Assembly (NCBI RefSeq): GCF_001544095.1
Contig: NZ_BCPT01000003.1
Location: forward strand, 62,001-126,000
DNA length: 64,000 bases
Reading direction: 5' to 3'
Source of the DNA: Enterococcus casseliflavus NBRC 100478
GTDB lineage: Bacteria; Bacillota; Bacilli; Lactobacillales; Enterococcaceae
The position numbers were made by a program, and so were the translations under genes. Below, piece after piece: positions 43,279-52,288 of this stretch (position 1 is its first letter; the number at the start of each line of letters is the position of its first letter). The notes below the pieces were generated by a model that saw only the letters and a list, made by a program, of their open reading frames with translations, was not told the DNA's origin and did no database searches.

Positions 43279-44800
43279 GTGAAAAAACGTGTATGGGGTA
43301 TTTTATTATTAGGAATTGGTTGTTTTTTTTGTTCATAATTTCACATTCCAATCTGTACAAGCAGATGAGTTTGACGATGGGCAGGTGACTTTTGAAGACT
43401 ATTCAAAGGATAATCGTAGTTCAGTTATGACATATGAAGAATATGTAGAATTCATCAATGAAATTAATTCTCAAAATAATCAACTAACAAGAGAGGTCGT
43501 ATCTCGTTCATTATCAGGCGGTAATCTGAGTCAAAGAGAGCAAATTGTAGCAGAAGCAAAAAAACATATAGGTAAACCATATACTCAAACAAATCCTGAT
43601 AGATTGGGACCTGACAAATTTGACTGTTCTGGCTTAGTTTATTATGTTTTTAATCAAGTTACAGGAAAAGATGTCGGAAAATTGACGTGGGAGCAAGAGT
43701 ATGCTGGAAAGCAAATTCCTATCTCTGAGGCTAAACCAGGTGACTTACTTTTTTGGGGAAGTAGAGGGAAAACGAGTCATACTGCCATTTATATTGGAAA
43801 TAATCAGTATATTCATGTTCCAACTTTTGGAAGAACGGTTGAATTATCTCCAATCTGGGACAGTTTCTATCCATCATTTGCCATCCGGATGGATCTATCA
43901 GAATACCAAACAGTGCCTTATGGAAAAACGGTTATGGCGGTCAGTAATTATCCAGTATGGAACAACTTAGAATTTACTTCTCAAAATGGAAATACTTCTA
44001 ATTTTCAAGATGGTTTAGTTTATTATGCGAAAAATCAAATCTCTTTTAGTGATGGTAGAACGTTTTATGAACTATATCGTGGAGATTCCTTTGTAGGATT
44101 TATTAATACTGTAGCAGTTGAAGAATTAACCGCTACAAGCGAGAATAAAAATATTATGGCAACTAAAAATTATCCAAGATGGGGAAATCTCTATTGGACT
44201 AGTAAACTAGGCGATACTTCTGATTTCGCCGATAATCCAGTGTACTATACATCTGTTAGTTATACTTTAACAAATGGTAAAAAGTTTTATTCTCTCTATC
44301 GTGGTGATCAATGGTTTGGTTATATCAATGCTGAAGCGGTTATTGATTTGAAGGCTGAAAATATTGATAAATTTGTCAGTGCGACGAAGAATTATCCGAT
44401 TTGGGGAAACCTATATTGGACGAGTAAATTAGGAAGTACAGAAAATTATTCGAGTGGTCTGGTCTATAAAGCAAAATATAAATATACTCTGTCAAATGGA
44501 AAGATACTTTATTCTATATATCAAGGCGACACATGGATAGGTTATATTAATTCTGATGCTACTGAAGATTTAAGAACTGAAAATATTAACATAGGAGTAC
44601 AGATTACTAGCAAAAACTATCCTGTGTGGAACAATTTTTATTGGACTAGTAAAAAATTCGAAGCAGGTCAGTTGTATGGTAATAGTTACACTGCTAAAGT
44701 AAAATATACATTAGGAAATGGAAAGACCTTCTATTCCTTATATGATAATACAAATACATGGATTGGATATGTTAACACTCAAGGTACAAGTGTTAAATAA
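43279..44800 (+). pseudogene. NlpC/P60 cell-wall endopeptidase with SH3/GW-like repeats; signal peptide frameshifted
   Basis: Predicted secreted peptidoglycan endopeptidase. Translation from GTG 43279 (behind AAAGGAGAG) gives the start of a good signal peptide, MKKRVWGILLLGIGCFF, but stops at TAA 43336-43338. Dropping one T from the eight-T run at 43323-43330 joins it to VHNFTFQSVQADE and the full mature protein. The mature part has an NlpC/P60 domain (FDCSGLVYYVF with catalytic Cys, SHTAIYIG with His) and then four to five wall-binding repeats of about 65 aa, each with NYPVWNN/NYPRWGN and LYRGDxWxGYIN. As written, the in-frame protein would lack a complete signal. Slip-switched gene, decay or sequencing error. 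Confidence 0.82.
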
Positions 44801-44843
44801 GTTCTCGCAATAATTATCAATATTTTTTATTATCCTAGATGAA

Positions 44844-44882
44844 AGCAAAAAGCGAATCCACACTTGATTCGCTTTTTGCTTT
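44844..44882 (+). terminator. Terminator of the wall hydrolase gene
   Basis: AAAGCAAAAAGCGAATC pairs with GATTCGCTTTTTGCTTT. Confidence 0.85.
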
Positions 44883-45025
44883 CTCAAGTTTAATTAATAT
44901 AATTAGGACAATGAATTTCGAACAATTCATTTAAAAGGAAAAAAACTCAAATCGTTTTGCCCCTTTTTCTTATCCCTCTCACCGCTCCAGTGAAAGCTTT
45001 ATTCAACAACCCTTTAGCAAGCACA

Positions 45026-45433
45026 TCAATCATCCCCATGATTGAGTTTGTCAGCCACAAAGGTTTCTACACTATACCTGCCCCATTTTGAGAGACTCTC
45101 TATAAATAAAGGGAAGGTTACATCTGTAAAATGACTGACCAAGAGATAACAAGCTTGACCTGAAACTTTATGAAAGACCTCAATTTCTTTGTATTGATTC
45201 ACGAAGGCTTCAAAAGCTGTATAGCGATTTGAATCCATAAAAAACCGGATGTATTGCGTACTTGGGTAGTTTACTACAATACTAAATCGTTGAATGATTC
45301 CCTCATCTTGCAATTTCAAGATCCGATTGCCCACGGCTTGTCCCGTCAGGTGGACCATTTCGCCGATTTCTTTGTTCGATAATTTGCTGTTGTGTTTCAG
45401 GATAGCTAGGATTTGTTCATCGATGATGTCCAT
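45026..45433 (-). CDS. Lrp/AsnC family transcriptional regulator
   Basis: Regulator of 135 aa with an N-terminal winged helix (LSNKEIGEMVHLTGQAVGNRI, helix-turn-helix near residues 20-42) and a C-terminal ligand-binding part with the F-H-K-V-S-G-x-A-C-Y pattern of Lrp proteins. The ATG at 45433 has AAAGGAGG upstream. It is divergent from the cysteine hydrolase gene, which it probably controls together with itself. Confidence 0.9.
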   Translation of the reverse strand: MDIIDEQILAILKHNSKLSNKEIGEMVHLTGQAVGNRILKLQDEGIIQRFSIVVNYPSTQYIRFFMDSNRYTAFEAFVNQYKEIEVFHKVSGQACYLLVSHFTDVTFPLFIESLSKWGRYSVETFVADKLNHGDD

Positions 45434-45490
45434 AAGGGTTCCTCCTTTCATAATGAAAGTAAATTGACTTTATCTTTTTCAAGAGACGCT

Positions 45491-45518
45491 TTGTTGTAGG
45501 GTCATATGTATTTATACT
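45491..45518 (+). promoter_or_regulatory. Promoter of the isochorismatase-like gene
   Basis: TTGTTG, 16-base spacer and TATACT, 36 bases before the ATG, in the divergent gap with the Lrp gene. Confidence 0.6.
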
Positions 45519-45553
45519 GGATTATAACAAATAAGAAAAGAAATGGTGATTCT

Positions 45554-46099
45554 ATGAAAAAAGCTTTAGTAATTATTGATGTCCAAAATGACTATTTTAA
45601 AGAAGGAAGAATGGCCCTTCATTCCCCTGAACAGGCGCTTGCAAACATAAATAAACTAGAAGCGTCTTTTATCGAAAAGCAACTCCCGATCATCTATATC
45701 CAACACATCAACGATCAAGAAGCAGCTGATTTTTTTGAACGAGGGACCAAAGGTGTACGGCTGCATGAACAGTTAAAAACAACGCATTCTTCTATTATTA
45801 TCGAAAAGCACTTTCCTAACTCCTTCATTGAAACAAATTTAAAAGAGACGTTAGACTCTTTAGGTGTTCAACAAGTTATCATCACTGGGATGATGACGCA
45901 TATGTGCATCGATTCAACCACAAGAGCTAGCAAAGAACTCGGTTATCAGCCCATACTGATTTCTGATGCCACGGCAACGAAAGCATTAACATTTGAAGCG
46001 CACGAAATTCCTGCGGAAGCTGTTCAACGAGCGTTTTTATCGGCGTTGGAAACCTTCTCTACGGTGATGAAAACTGATGACTATTTAAACGGATTGTAG
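45554..46099 (+). CDS. Isochorismatase-like cysteine hydrolase
   Basis: Cytoplasmic hydrolase of the isochorismatase/nicotinamidase superfamily (181 aa). The catalytic Asp is in VIIDVQNDYF, the Lys in IIEKHFPNSF and the Cys in GMMTHMCIDSTTRAS. Exact substrate unknown. The ATG at 45554 has GGTGATT upstream; longer in-frame readings begin before the promoter. Confidence 0.92.
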   Translation: MKKALVIIDVQNDYFKEGRMALHSPEQALANINKLEASFIEKQLPIIYIQHINDQEAADFFERGTKGVRLHEQLKTTHSSIIIEKHFPNSFIETNLKETLDSLGVQQVIITGMMTHMCIDSTTRASKELGYQPILISDATATKALTFEAHEIPAEAVQRAFLSALETFSTVMKTDDYLNGL

Positions 46100-46292
46100 A
46101 AAAATTGCGTATTTACTAACAAAGGCAAAGGTTCATTTGCATTGAGTGGTTCTTGATCACTCTTTGAAATTGGCGATCCTATCTCATTCCGCTTCAATGT
46201 TTCTAAAAAAAATGAATGCCCAGTTGCGTACCCACCAATGATACTGAGCTGATCCCTCAGAGGATGAATAAGAACCAACCCATACAAAATCC
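46100..46292. other. Intergenic sequence, possible gene remnant on the minus strand
   Basis: A 68-codon minus-strand frame (46081-46287) overlaps the end of the upstream gene. It has no ribosome site and no family I recognise. It could be a fragment of a lost gene or chance. Confidence 0.3.
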
Positions 46293-46328
46293 AAAAACGT
46301 TCGAGAATTTCTCTCGAACGTTTTTTTG
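46293..46328 (+). terminator. Terminator of the cysteine hydrolase gene
   Basis: AAAACGTTCGAG pairs with CTCGAACGTTTT, then T-run. Confidence 0.85.
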
Positions 46329-46337
46329 GGCATCAAA

Positions 46338-46367
46338 TTGGGCGAATCGGCGAAACTATGGTACAGT
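46338..46367 (+). promoter_or_regulatory. Promoter of msrA
   Basis: TTGGGC, 18-base spacer and TACAGT. A hairpin AAGGAGC/GCTCCTT follows at 46379-46399 in the leader. Confidence 0.5.
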
Positions 46368-46421
46368 GCAACCAAACAAGGAGCGAGAGCCGCTCCTTCA
46401 TGAGACAAAGGGGCAATGGTG

Positions 46422-47339
46422 ATGAAGCAAACAACGATGGCGTGGCTGTCAGAAATCTATAATTTGATCTTGCATCCTGGCACGAGACAGTGGGAACGAG
46501 AACAACTGGTGCAAGCAAAAAATACCCTGGAAACCCAGCTGGCGACCAAACAAAAAGCAGGCAAACACGAAAAGGAATCGTCAAATAGCCTTGAAGACCA
46601 ACAGACCAGACGGGTTTTGGAAAAACTAGAAGCGTCGTTGCGTCCGTTGGCACTGAGAAACAATCTGACCCCGAATGTCGCCGAGTTTTATCAAACAATC
46701 AGCCAGTCAGCACTGAAAAAGGCAATGAATGAAGAATCAAGCAAAGTCCAACCAGCAGAAGTTTCCGTGGAGCCGAACGAAACAGGTGGAAAAGCACAAG
46801 AAGTGGCTATTTTTGCTGGCGGCTGCTTTTGGTGTATGGTAGAGCCTTTTGAAGACCAGCCGGGCATTCTTTCCGTCTTGTCGGGGTATACCGGGGGAAC
46901 AGTCCCGAATCCGACGTATGATCAAGTACTAAGCGGAACAACAGGGCATGTCGAAGCGGTAGAGATCATTTTTGATCCCAAAATCATCACCTATCAGGAC
47001 TTGTTGCAGTTGTATTGGCAAGTGACAGACCCGACAGATGCTTTCGGACAATTTCAAGATCGCGGCAATTTTTATCGCCCAATCATTTTCTATACGACTG
47101 CTGAACAGGAAGTGCTTGCGCAACGAGCCAAAAAGGAACTAGCCCAATCTGGTTATTATCAGCAACCCATCGTGACCGAGATCCGCAAGGCCACGCAGTT
47201 TTGGCCAGCGGAAAACTACCATCAAGCATTTTACAAGAAGCAGCCAAAGCGCTACCAGCGGATCAAGCGAGCGCGCAAACAACTGATGCTTTTTTATCGG
47301 CTGAAACGCTGGACAAACCGAGGAAAAAAACGATCATAA
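46422..47339 (+). CDS. msrA: Peptide methionine-(S)-S-oxide reductase with N-terminal helical extension
   Basis: Repairs methionine-S-sulfoxide in proteins (305 aa). The catalytic Cys135 is in [13 protein letters not shown]; other blocks are [25 protein letters not shown] and [18 protein letters not shown]. Residues 1-125 are an extra helical domain, opening [20 protein letters not shown] and including [17 protein letters not shown]. Core MsrA is about 170 aa, so this doubles the size. The C-terminal tail is very basic. Starts at 46416 and 46422 are both possible; the second has better spacing from GGGG. Confidence 0.92.
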   Translation: MKQTTMAWLSEIYNLILHPGTRQWEREQLVQAKNTLETQLATKQKAGKHEKESSNSLEDQQTRRVLEKLEASLRPLALRNNLTPNVAEFYQTISQSALKKAMNEESSKVQPAEVSVEPNETGGKAQEVAIFAGGCFWCMVEPFEDQPGILSVLSGYTGGTVPNPTYDQVLSGTTGHVEAVEIIFDPKIITYQDLLQLYWQVTDPTDAFGQFQDRGNFYRPIIFYTTAEQEVLAQRAKKELAQSGYYQQPIVTEIRKATQFWPAENYHQAFYKKQPKRYQRIKRARKQLMLFYRLKRWTNRGKKRS

Positions 47340-47480
47340 ACAGAAGATCACTAAAAAAAGCGGGGTTCCGAGAAAAGGGCAAATGGATCAAATGAAGGCT
47401 CTTTTCTCCACAAGCTGCGCTTTTTTCTGCGCTTTTAGCCAATTGGATAAAAAACGTAGGTTTATTTTAGAATAATGTCC
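47340..47480. other. Intergenic gap after msrA
   Basis: GAGAAAAG and CTTTTCTC can pair across a long loop (47369-47408), and CTGCGCTTTT occurs twice; neither is a clean terminator. No gene seen. Confidence 0.35.
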
Positions 47481-47510
47481 AAAGAAAGCGTTAACAACAA
47501 GAATTATAAT
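47481..47510 (+). promoter_or_regulatory. Catabolite-responsive (cre-like) site overlapping the permease promoter
   Basis: AAAGAAAGCGTTAACAA fits the CcpA cre pattern with one mismatch (A for the first T) and ends eight bases before a perfect TATAAT at 47505-47510. CcpA binding there would repress the permease-deaminase operon during growth on glucose. Confidence 0.5.
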
Positions 47511-47687
47511 AGAGAAAGAAAAAGTGGCGAAAAAGGTCGCAAAAGCAGGTGTCTTTTGCTTGATTCCTTTCTTCGAGGAAAGAAGGTGGAAACACCAGAG
47601 AAAAATCAGCGGAAAAATCAATCGGCAACACCCCATAGCAACACAACATTTATTATATGAAGGTTCATATAAGTTAGGAGAAATGTG

Positions 47688-49049
47688 ATGAAAAAAAAGG
47701 GAACGTTCGTCTCACTGTTTATGGCTCTCATTCTTTTTATCTTTTCAGAAAGAACAGTGTTTGCGGCAGAAGCGATCAATGAGATCGTCGCACCAACAGG
47801 AGTCAAAGCATTTCTAGTACTGATTCCATTAGTGTTAGTGCTGGTTTTGCTCTTTAAAAAAGTAGATATGATCATTGCTGGCTTGATTGCTGGGATCTTG
47901 GCGATGATTATTGGCGGGATCAGTTTAGCTGAAGCCAATTCGCAACTGTTGGAAGCTATTCCGACGATGTTGAGTATTACGGTGCCAATCATCAATTCCG
48001 CTGTAGCGATGGCGGTCTTCAAAGCGGGCAGTTATACGGCGGCCTTAACCTTAGCCAAAAGAGGGACCAAAGGAAAAGTGGAATATGTGGCTGGTTTTAT
48101 TGTCATCTTATTGGCAGCAGCGACTTATATGTCTGGGATCGGCGGCGGGAGTGCGATGGTGATCGCACCGTTAGCATTTGCGGCAGTTGGGGTGGTACCC
48201 GAATTGATCGCAGCGATGTCGTTAGCGGCAGCGGTCTCCTTTACGACCTCTCCTGCCTCTTTGGAATCTAGTATCGTGTCTGAACTAGGCGGCTTTAGTG
48301 TCGCTTCTTACGTCGATCAAATGCGCCCATTTTGGTTGCTATTCGTTGGTTTGGCGATTTTATTGGCATTCTTCGGGACCAAGCGTCGTCATCTGGGCTT
48401 CAAAGAATCTGCCAACCAAGAGTACGAAAACAAAAGCAATGGTGAATTGTTCAAAACGACACTGCCTGCGATCTTCTTGCTTTTTGCGGTCATCTTTGGT
48501 CCGTTGATCAATGACCTGATCGGCTTTGTCCTCTTTACGCCGTTAGTTTATATGGTGGTCACGTTGGCGTTGATTTTTGTTTGTACCGACTTTTCGATGA
48601 ATCAATCGGTGGAAGCGATGGTGGACGGATCCACGTATATTTTGACCCGCTTGTTCCAAGTGGGGATCTTTTTAGCCTTCATCAACGTAATCGCTGAAAC
48701 TGGGACGTTTGCTGTAATTGCCGGTGCGGCACAAAATGCCCCCGCAGCGATCGTCGTTCCCGTGGCGATCTTGACGGGTGTCTTGATTGGGATTCCCGCA
48801 GGTGCCTATGTCGGCTCCGTTTTAACACTCGTGCTACCAGTTGCCGTTTCATTAGGCTTCCCAGTCTTAGCTCTTGGCTTTGTAACGATGGGGGTTGGCC
48901 TCGGCAGTCAAATGAGTTTCGTCAACATTACGATGCAAGCTCTATCTTCTGGTTTCCAAATTCCGATTCTGGATGTAGTCAAAGGAAACGTGAAGTGGTT
49001 GAGTTTAGCAGCCGTATTATTATTAGTCATCGGCTTAGTGTTTGGCTGA
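47688..49049 (+). CDS. Ion-transporter superfamily permease (Dcu/GntP-like), partner of deaminase
   Basis: Polytopic membrane protein (453 aa), about eleven to twelve helices, of the ion-transporter superfamily seen in C4-dicarboxylate and gluconate permeases. Landmarks: TYMSGIGGGSAMVIAPLAFA in the first half and GLGSQMSFVNITMQ near the C-terminus. The first 25 residues look like a signal-anchor (IFSERTVFAAEA). ATG 47688 has TTAGGAG seven bases upstream. Sixteen bases before the deaminase gene, so the cargo is probably the deaminase substrate or a related heterocycle; this is inference. Confidence 0.88.
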   Translation: MKKKGTFVSLFMALILFIFSERTVFAAEAINEIVAPTGVKAFLVLIPLVLVLVLLFKKVDMIIAGLIAGILAMIIGGISLAEANSQLLEAIPTMLSITVPIINSAVAMAVFKAGSYTAALTLAKRGTKGKVEYVAGFIVILLAAATYMSGIGGGSAMVIAPLAFAAVGVVPELIAAMSLAAAVSFTTSPASLESSIVSELGGFSVASYVDQMRPFWLLFVGLAILLAFFGTKRRHLGFKESANQEYENKSNGELFKTTLPAIFLLFAVIFGPLINDLIGFVLFTPLVYMVVTLALIFVCTDFSMNQSVEAMVDGSTYILTRLFQVGIFLAFINVIAETGTFAVIAGAAQNAPAAIVVPVAILTGVLIGIPAGAYVGSVLTLVLPVAVSLGFPVLALGFVTMGVGLGSQMSFVNITMQALSSGFQIPILDVVKGNVKWLSLAAVLLLVIGLVFG

Positions 49050-49065
49050 TGGATAGGAGGAAAAA

Positions 49066-50289
49066 ATGGATTTATTGATCAAGCAAGCACGTCTTGAAGA
49101 CGATGCAGAATTAGTAGACATTGCAATTTCAGAAGGAAAAATCACCGCAGTTGCACCCAACATTGAAGAATCAGCAACAACAACGATTGAGGCGAAAGGC
49201 AAAGTGGTGATCCCTGGATTGATCGAAAGCCATATCCACTTAGACAAAGCCTTGATCGCCGATCGTGAGCCCAATAATTCAGGTACGTTGCAAGAAGCGA
49301 TCCAAGTTACGGCAAAGCTGAAACCGACCTTTACCGAAGAAGACATTTATGATCGGGCGAAACGCGCATTAGAAATGCTGATCGTACATGGCACGACTGC
49401 TGTGCGCACCCATGCCGAATTTGATCCAGCACAAGGCTTCACTGGATTTGACACCATCATGCGCTTAAAAGAAGAATACCGCGACCTGATCGATATTCAG
49501 GTCGTTGCCTTTCCGCAAGAAGGGATTTTTAAAGCTCCAGGAACGGATAAAATGATGATCGAAGCGATGGAAAAAGGTGCCGATGTTGTTGGCGGGATTC
49601 CTTACAATGATGCGCCAGCCAATGAACACATCGACTTGATCTTTGAGATTGCCAAACGATTTGACAAAGACATTGACTTGCATCAAGATTTTGCTGACGA
49701 AGCAGACGATACATCGATCGTCTACCTGTGTGAAAAAACCATCGCAGAAGGCTATCAAGGTCGGGTATCAGTAGGACATTTGACTGCGCTGCACGCTATG
49801 AAACCGGATCAGCTGGCAGAAGTCATCGATTTGATGGTCAAAGCCCAAATCAATGTGATGCCGTTGCCTGCGACCGACTTGCACTTAGGTGCTAGAAACG
49901 ATGCCTACAACGTTCGCCGTGCCGTGACGCCGATTCGCAAGTTACGTGATGCTGGTGTGAATATTTGCTTAGGCAGCAACAATATCCGAAACGCCTTTAC
50001 GCCCTATGGCAATGGGGATTTGATCCAAATCGCTATGTTGGCTGTGCCAGTGGCGCATTTAGGCGGCGCCGATGACCTGCCGACGGTCTTGCCAATGATT
50101 ACGACCAATACCGCCAAAGCATTAAATATCAAAGACTATGGAATCGCTGTTGGCAATCGCGCAGATTTGATTCTTTTAGATACCCAGAGAAAAGCCGATG
50201 TGCTGATCGATATTCCTGAACGTTTGATGGTCATCAAAAATGGCCGCATCACCGTGGAAGTCAAAAAAGAAGTGACGATCCACCGTTAG
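49066..50289 (+). CDS. Cytosine deaminase-like amidohydrolase
   Basis: Metal-dependent hydrolase of the cytosine deaminase (CodA) group, 407 aa. Ligand motifs are IESHIHLDKAL (H-x-H near 57), RTHAEFDP, LHQDFADEADD and the late GHLTALHAM. The loop where E. coli CodA has the catalytic Asp (GHDD) reads GSNNIRNAFTPYGNGD, with Asn at 305 and 306. The substrate therefore may not be cytosine. TAGGAGG precedes the ATG. Operon with the permease. Confidence 0.88.
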   Translation: MDLLIKQARLEDDAELVDIAISEGKITAVAPNIEESATTTIEAKGKVVIPGLIESHIHLDKALIADREPNNSGTLQEAIQVTAKLKPTFTEEDIYDRAKRALEMLIVHGTTAVRTHAEFDPAQGFTGFDTIMRLKEEYRDLIDIQVVAFPQEGIFKAPGTDKMMIEAMEKGADVVGGIPYNDAPANEHIDLIFEIAKRFDKDIDLHQDFADEADDTSIVYLCEKTIAEGYQGRVSVGHLTALHAMKPDQLAEVIDLMVKAQINVMPLPATDLHLGARNDAYNVRRAVTPIRKLRDAGVNICLGSNNIRNAFTPYGNGDLIQIAMLAVPVAHLGGADDLPTVLPMITTNTAKALNIKDYGIAVGNRADLILLDTQRKADVLIDIPERLMVIKNGRITVEVKKEVTIHR

Positions 50290-50308
50290 CAACAGGTCAT
50301 GTTTTCTT

Positions 50309-50340
50309 AAGTAGTACGATTTATTCGTGCTGCTTTTTTG
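50309..50340 (+). terminator. Terminator of the permease-deaminase operon
   Basis: AGTAGTACGA pairs with TCGTGCTGCT (one G-T pair), six T. Confidence 0.8.
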
Positions 50341-50533
50341 TCGTAGTATAGTCGAAATGAAAAATCATTTTCTAGTCATTTGTTCTTTTTTCATCTATGA
50401 TAGAAAGAAAACCGCTATCACGGAGAGTTTGTTTAAGAAAATCCTGTCAAAACTGTTTGACAATGCTTTAATATCAATGGATTTGAGCAGAAATCACAGC
50501 AGGTCTGCGTTAAGGTAGGAGAAGGAGGCCAAG

Positions 50534-50941
50534 ATGACGATTGGGGAAGCACTAAAGAACCATCGAGTCACACAGCAAATGAGCCAAGAAGAAGTAGCAA
50601 CAAAAATTTTAGTGACCCGCACATCGATCTCAAATTGGGAAACCGGCAAGACGGTCCCAGACAGTTTGAATTTATTAAAACTGAGTACCCTTTATGGGTG
50701 CAGTGTCGATGAGCTATTAAAAAAGGAGCGAGCAGGAATGAAAAAGAACTTTCGTACGATGACCTATGGTGCTGGATTGAAAGATGGAACGATGCGTTTG
50801 AAAATCGAGACCGATGCCAGCAAGTTTTTCCCAAAAGGGGTTGAAGTCAAAGCATCCGTCGATTTAGAAACAGGAGAAGTGACCTTTTTTGTCGAGCAAG
50901 AGGAGTTGAAAAAACTGAAAGCAGCCACTGACGAAAAATAA
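50534..50941 (+). CDS. XRE-family transcriptional regulator with C-terminal beta domain
   Basis: Protein of 135 aa: helix-turn-helix of the Cro/C1 type at residues 1-65 (SQEEVATKILVTRTSISNWE) followed by an 70-residue charged segment without a named domain (FRTMTYGAGLKDGTMRLKIE). GAAGGAGG precedes the ATG. Targets unknown; monocistronic with its own terminator. Confidence 0.88.
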   Translation: MTIGEALKNHRVTQQMSQEEVATKILVTRTSISNWETGKTVPDSLNLLKLSTLYGCSVDELLKKERAGMKKNFRTMTYGAGLKDGTMRLKIETDASKFFPKGVEVKASVDLETGEVTFFVEQEELKKLKAATDEK

Positions 50942-51000
50942 ATTTTTTATGCAGTATTTTGCTGAATTTTGCTTGAACAAGAGAAAAAAAGTGATGGATA

Positions 51001-51035
51001 AAAAAACACGAGCCTAGCTGCGTCGTGTTTTTTTA
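51001..51035 (+). terminator. Terminator of the XRE gene
   Basis: AAACACGA pairs with TCGTGTTT, T-run after. Confidence 0.8.
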
Positions 51036-51148
51036 TGTGGGATGAAAGAGGGCTGAGGCAATCGATGAAAGCTGATTCTACTTTTTCTTTTCTGCTATTT
51101 TCAAGGTTTGTAACGTTTAAGGAAAAGTGAAAAGATGCTAACGGCTAT

Positions 51149-51205
51149 ATACAATATATAGTGAATATAACGGTTTTTGTCTAAATGGAGCACAATATAT
51201 AGTAT
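51149..51205 (+). promoter_or_regulatory. Pair of NrdR-like boxes
   Basis: ACAATATATAGT occurs at 51151-51162 and 51192-51203, 41 bases apart (four helical turns). This matches the core of the NrdR consensus ACACWATATATWGTGT. NrdR represses ribonucleotide reductase genes when dATP is high; here it would control nucleoside salvage. No nrd gene lies in the window. Confidence 0.75.
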
Positions 51206-51263
51206 TTACTTTTTTGAGAGATTGTGTAAAATAGCAGGTGTAGTGAAGAAGGAGCTGTTGTTT

Positions 51264-51842
51264 TTGAGAGTAATTGTATGTTGCGGCACCCGTTTAGAGA
51301 ATGAGAAAAAGTTGGCAAAGACCGCTCGTACCATCGGCAACGCCTTGGCAAAAAATCACATCGAGTTGGTGTATTGCGGCCCTTTGGCTGGCTTGATGAG
51401 GGAGATCGTGAAAGGGGTCTTTGAAAAAGAAGGCGCAGTGACGGGGATCTATCCATCAGGTTCCTTTGCAGAAGAATTGCCGCCAATCGTCACTGGATCA
51501 AGCACCTATACCGAGTTCTATACGGATACGAGGGAGGAACAAACGCAACAATTGCTGGAAATGAGCGATGCCTACCTTGTATTACCTGGTGGATTTGGTA
51601 CACTAGAGGAGTTGTCATCAGTATGCTCTTTTACGACTCTTGGGCCATTGTCAGGCAAGCCGATCGGTGTGTTGATGACCGAAGGCTTAAATGATGGACT
51701 GAAGCCGCTGCTAAAAATGGTTGAAGCTTCCAGCTTTGCTTGGGCTGAACGATCTGAAACGCTCTTTTTCCTATCTGACGTTGAGTCGTTGATCCAACGA
51801 TTGGCGGCGATGGGGTCAGGAAAGGAGTGCTTGGCAGGATGA
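51264..51842 (+). CDS. LOG-family nucleotide phosphoribohydrolase-like protein
   Basis: Rossmann-like protein of the LOG/TIGR00730 family (192 aa), whose members release free base from nucleoside 5'-monophosphates. The family motif PGGFGTLEE is present near residue 107, with the N-terminal VIVCCGTRLENEKKL replacing the usual CGSS. TTG at 51264 is chosen because AAGGAG lies nine bases upstream. Overlaps the next gene (ATGA). Its place in a nucleoside salvage operon fits nucleotide hydrolysis. Confidence 0.87.
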   Translation: MRVIVCCGTRLENEKKLAKTARTIGNALAKNHIELVYCGPLAGLMREIVKGVFEKEGAVTGIYPSGSFAEELPPIVTGSSTYTEFYTDTREEQTQQLLEMSDAYLVLPGGFGTLEELSSVCSFTTLGPLSGKPIGVLMTEGLNDGLKPLLKMVEASSFAWAERSETLFFLSDVESLIQRLAAMGSGKECLAG

Positions 51843-52279
51843 AGCATGTCTATTTAGCGGGACCGTTTTTTTCAAACGAACAAGTCGCCCGACTCAAACA
51901 GGTAGAACGCAGTTTAGCTGAAAACCCGCAGCCCTTGGCGATCTATTCGCCGCGCTTGTACCAAGAAGGTTCATCTGAACCCAATACACCAGAATAGGCG
52001 AGAGAAATTTTTGAAAAAGACATGCTGGAATTGACACGAGCCGACGTCGTCGTTGCCGTTTTGGATGACCATGAAGGGATCACCGATCCGGGAACAGCCT
52101 TTGAAATCGGCGCAGCACACGTACGAAATAAACCAGTGATCACTTTTCAGGAAAAAGCCGCGGCGGTCAATCTGATGTTGACGGAGTCGTTGCAAGCGTA
52201 TTTGACTGATCTGGCGGCACGAAGAGCGTATGATTTTGAAGCGATGGCGCACCGAGCATTTGTCGGTGACTATATTTAA
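51839..52279 (+). pseudogene. Nucleoside 2-deoxyribosyltransferase, interrupted by in-frame TAG
   Basis: The enzyme moves deoxyribose between bases. The reading frame from ATG 51839 (VYLAGPFFSNEQVARL) meets TAG at 51995-51997, codon 53, inside TPE-stop-AREIFEKDM, where relatives usually have Trp (TGG). After it the same frame continues with family motifs LTRADVVVAVLDD and DPGTAFEIGAA to 52279. No frameshift is involved. The rest could restart at ATG 52022, but that would lack the first half of the active site. Probably inactive. Confidence 0.88.
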
Positions 52280-52288
52280 TAAAGGATG

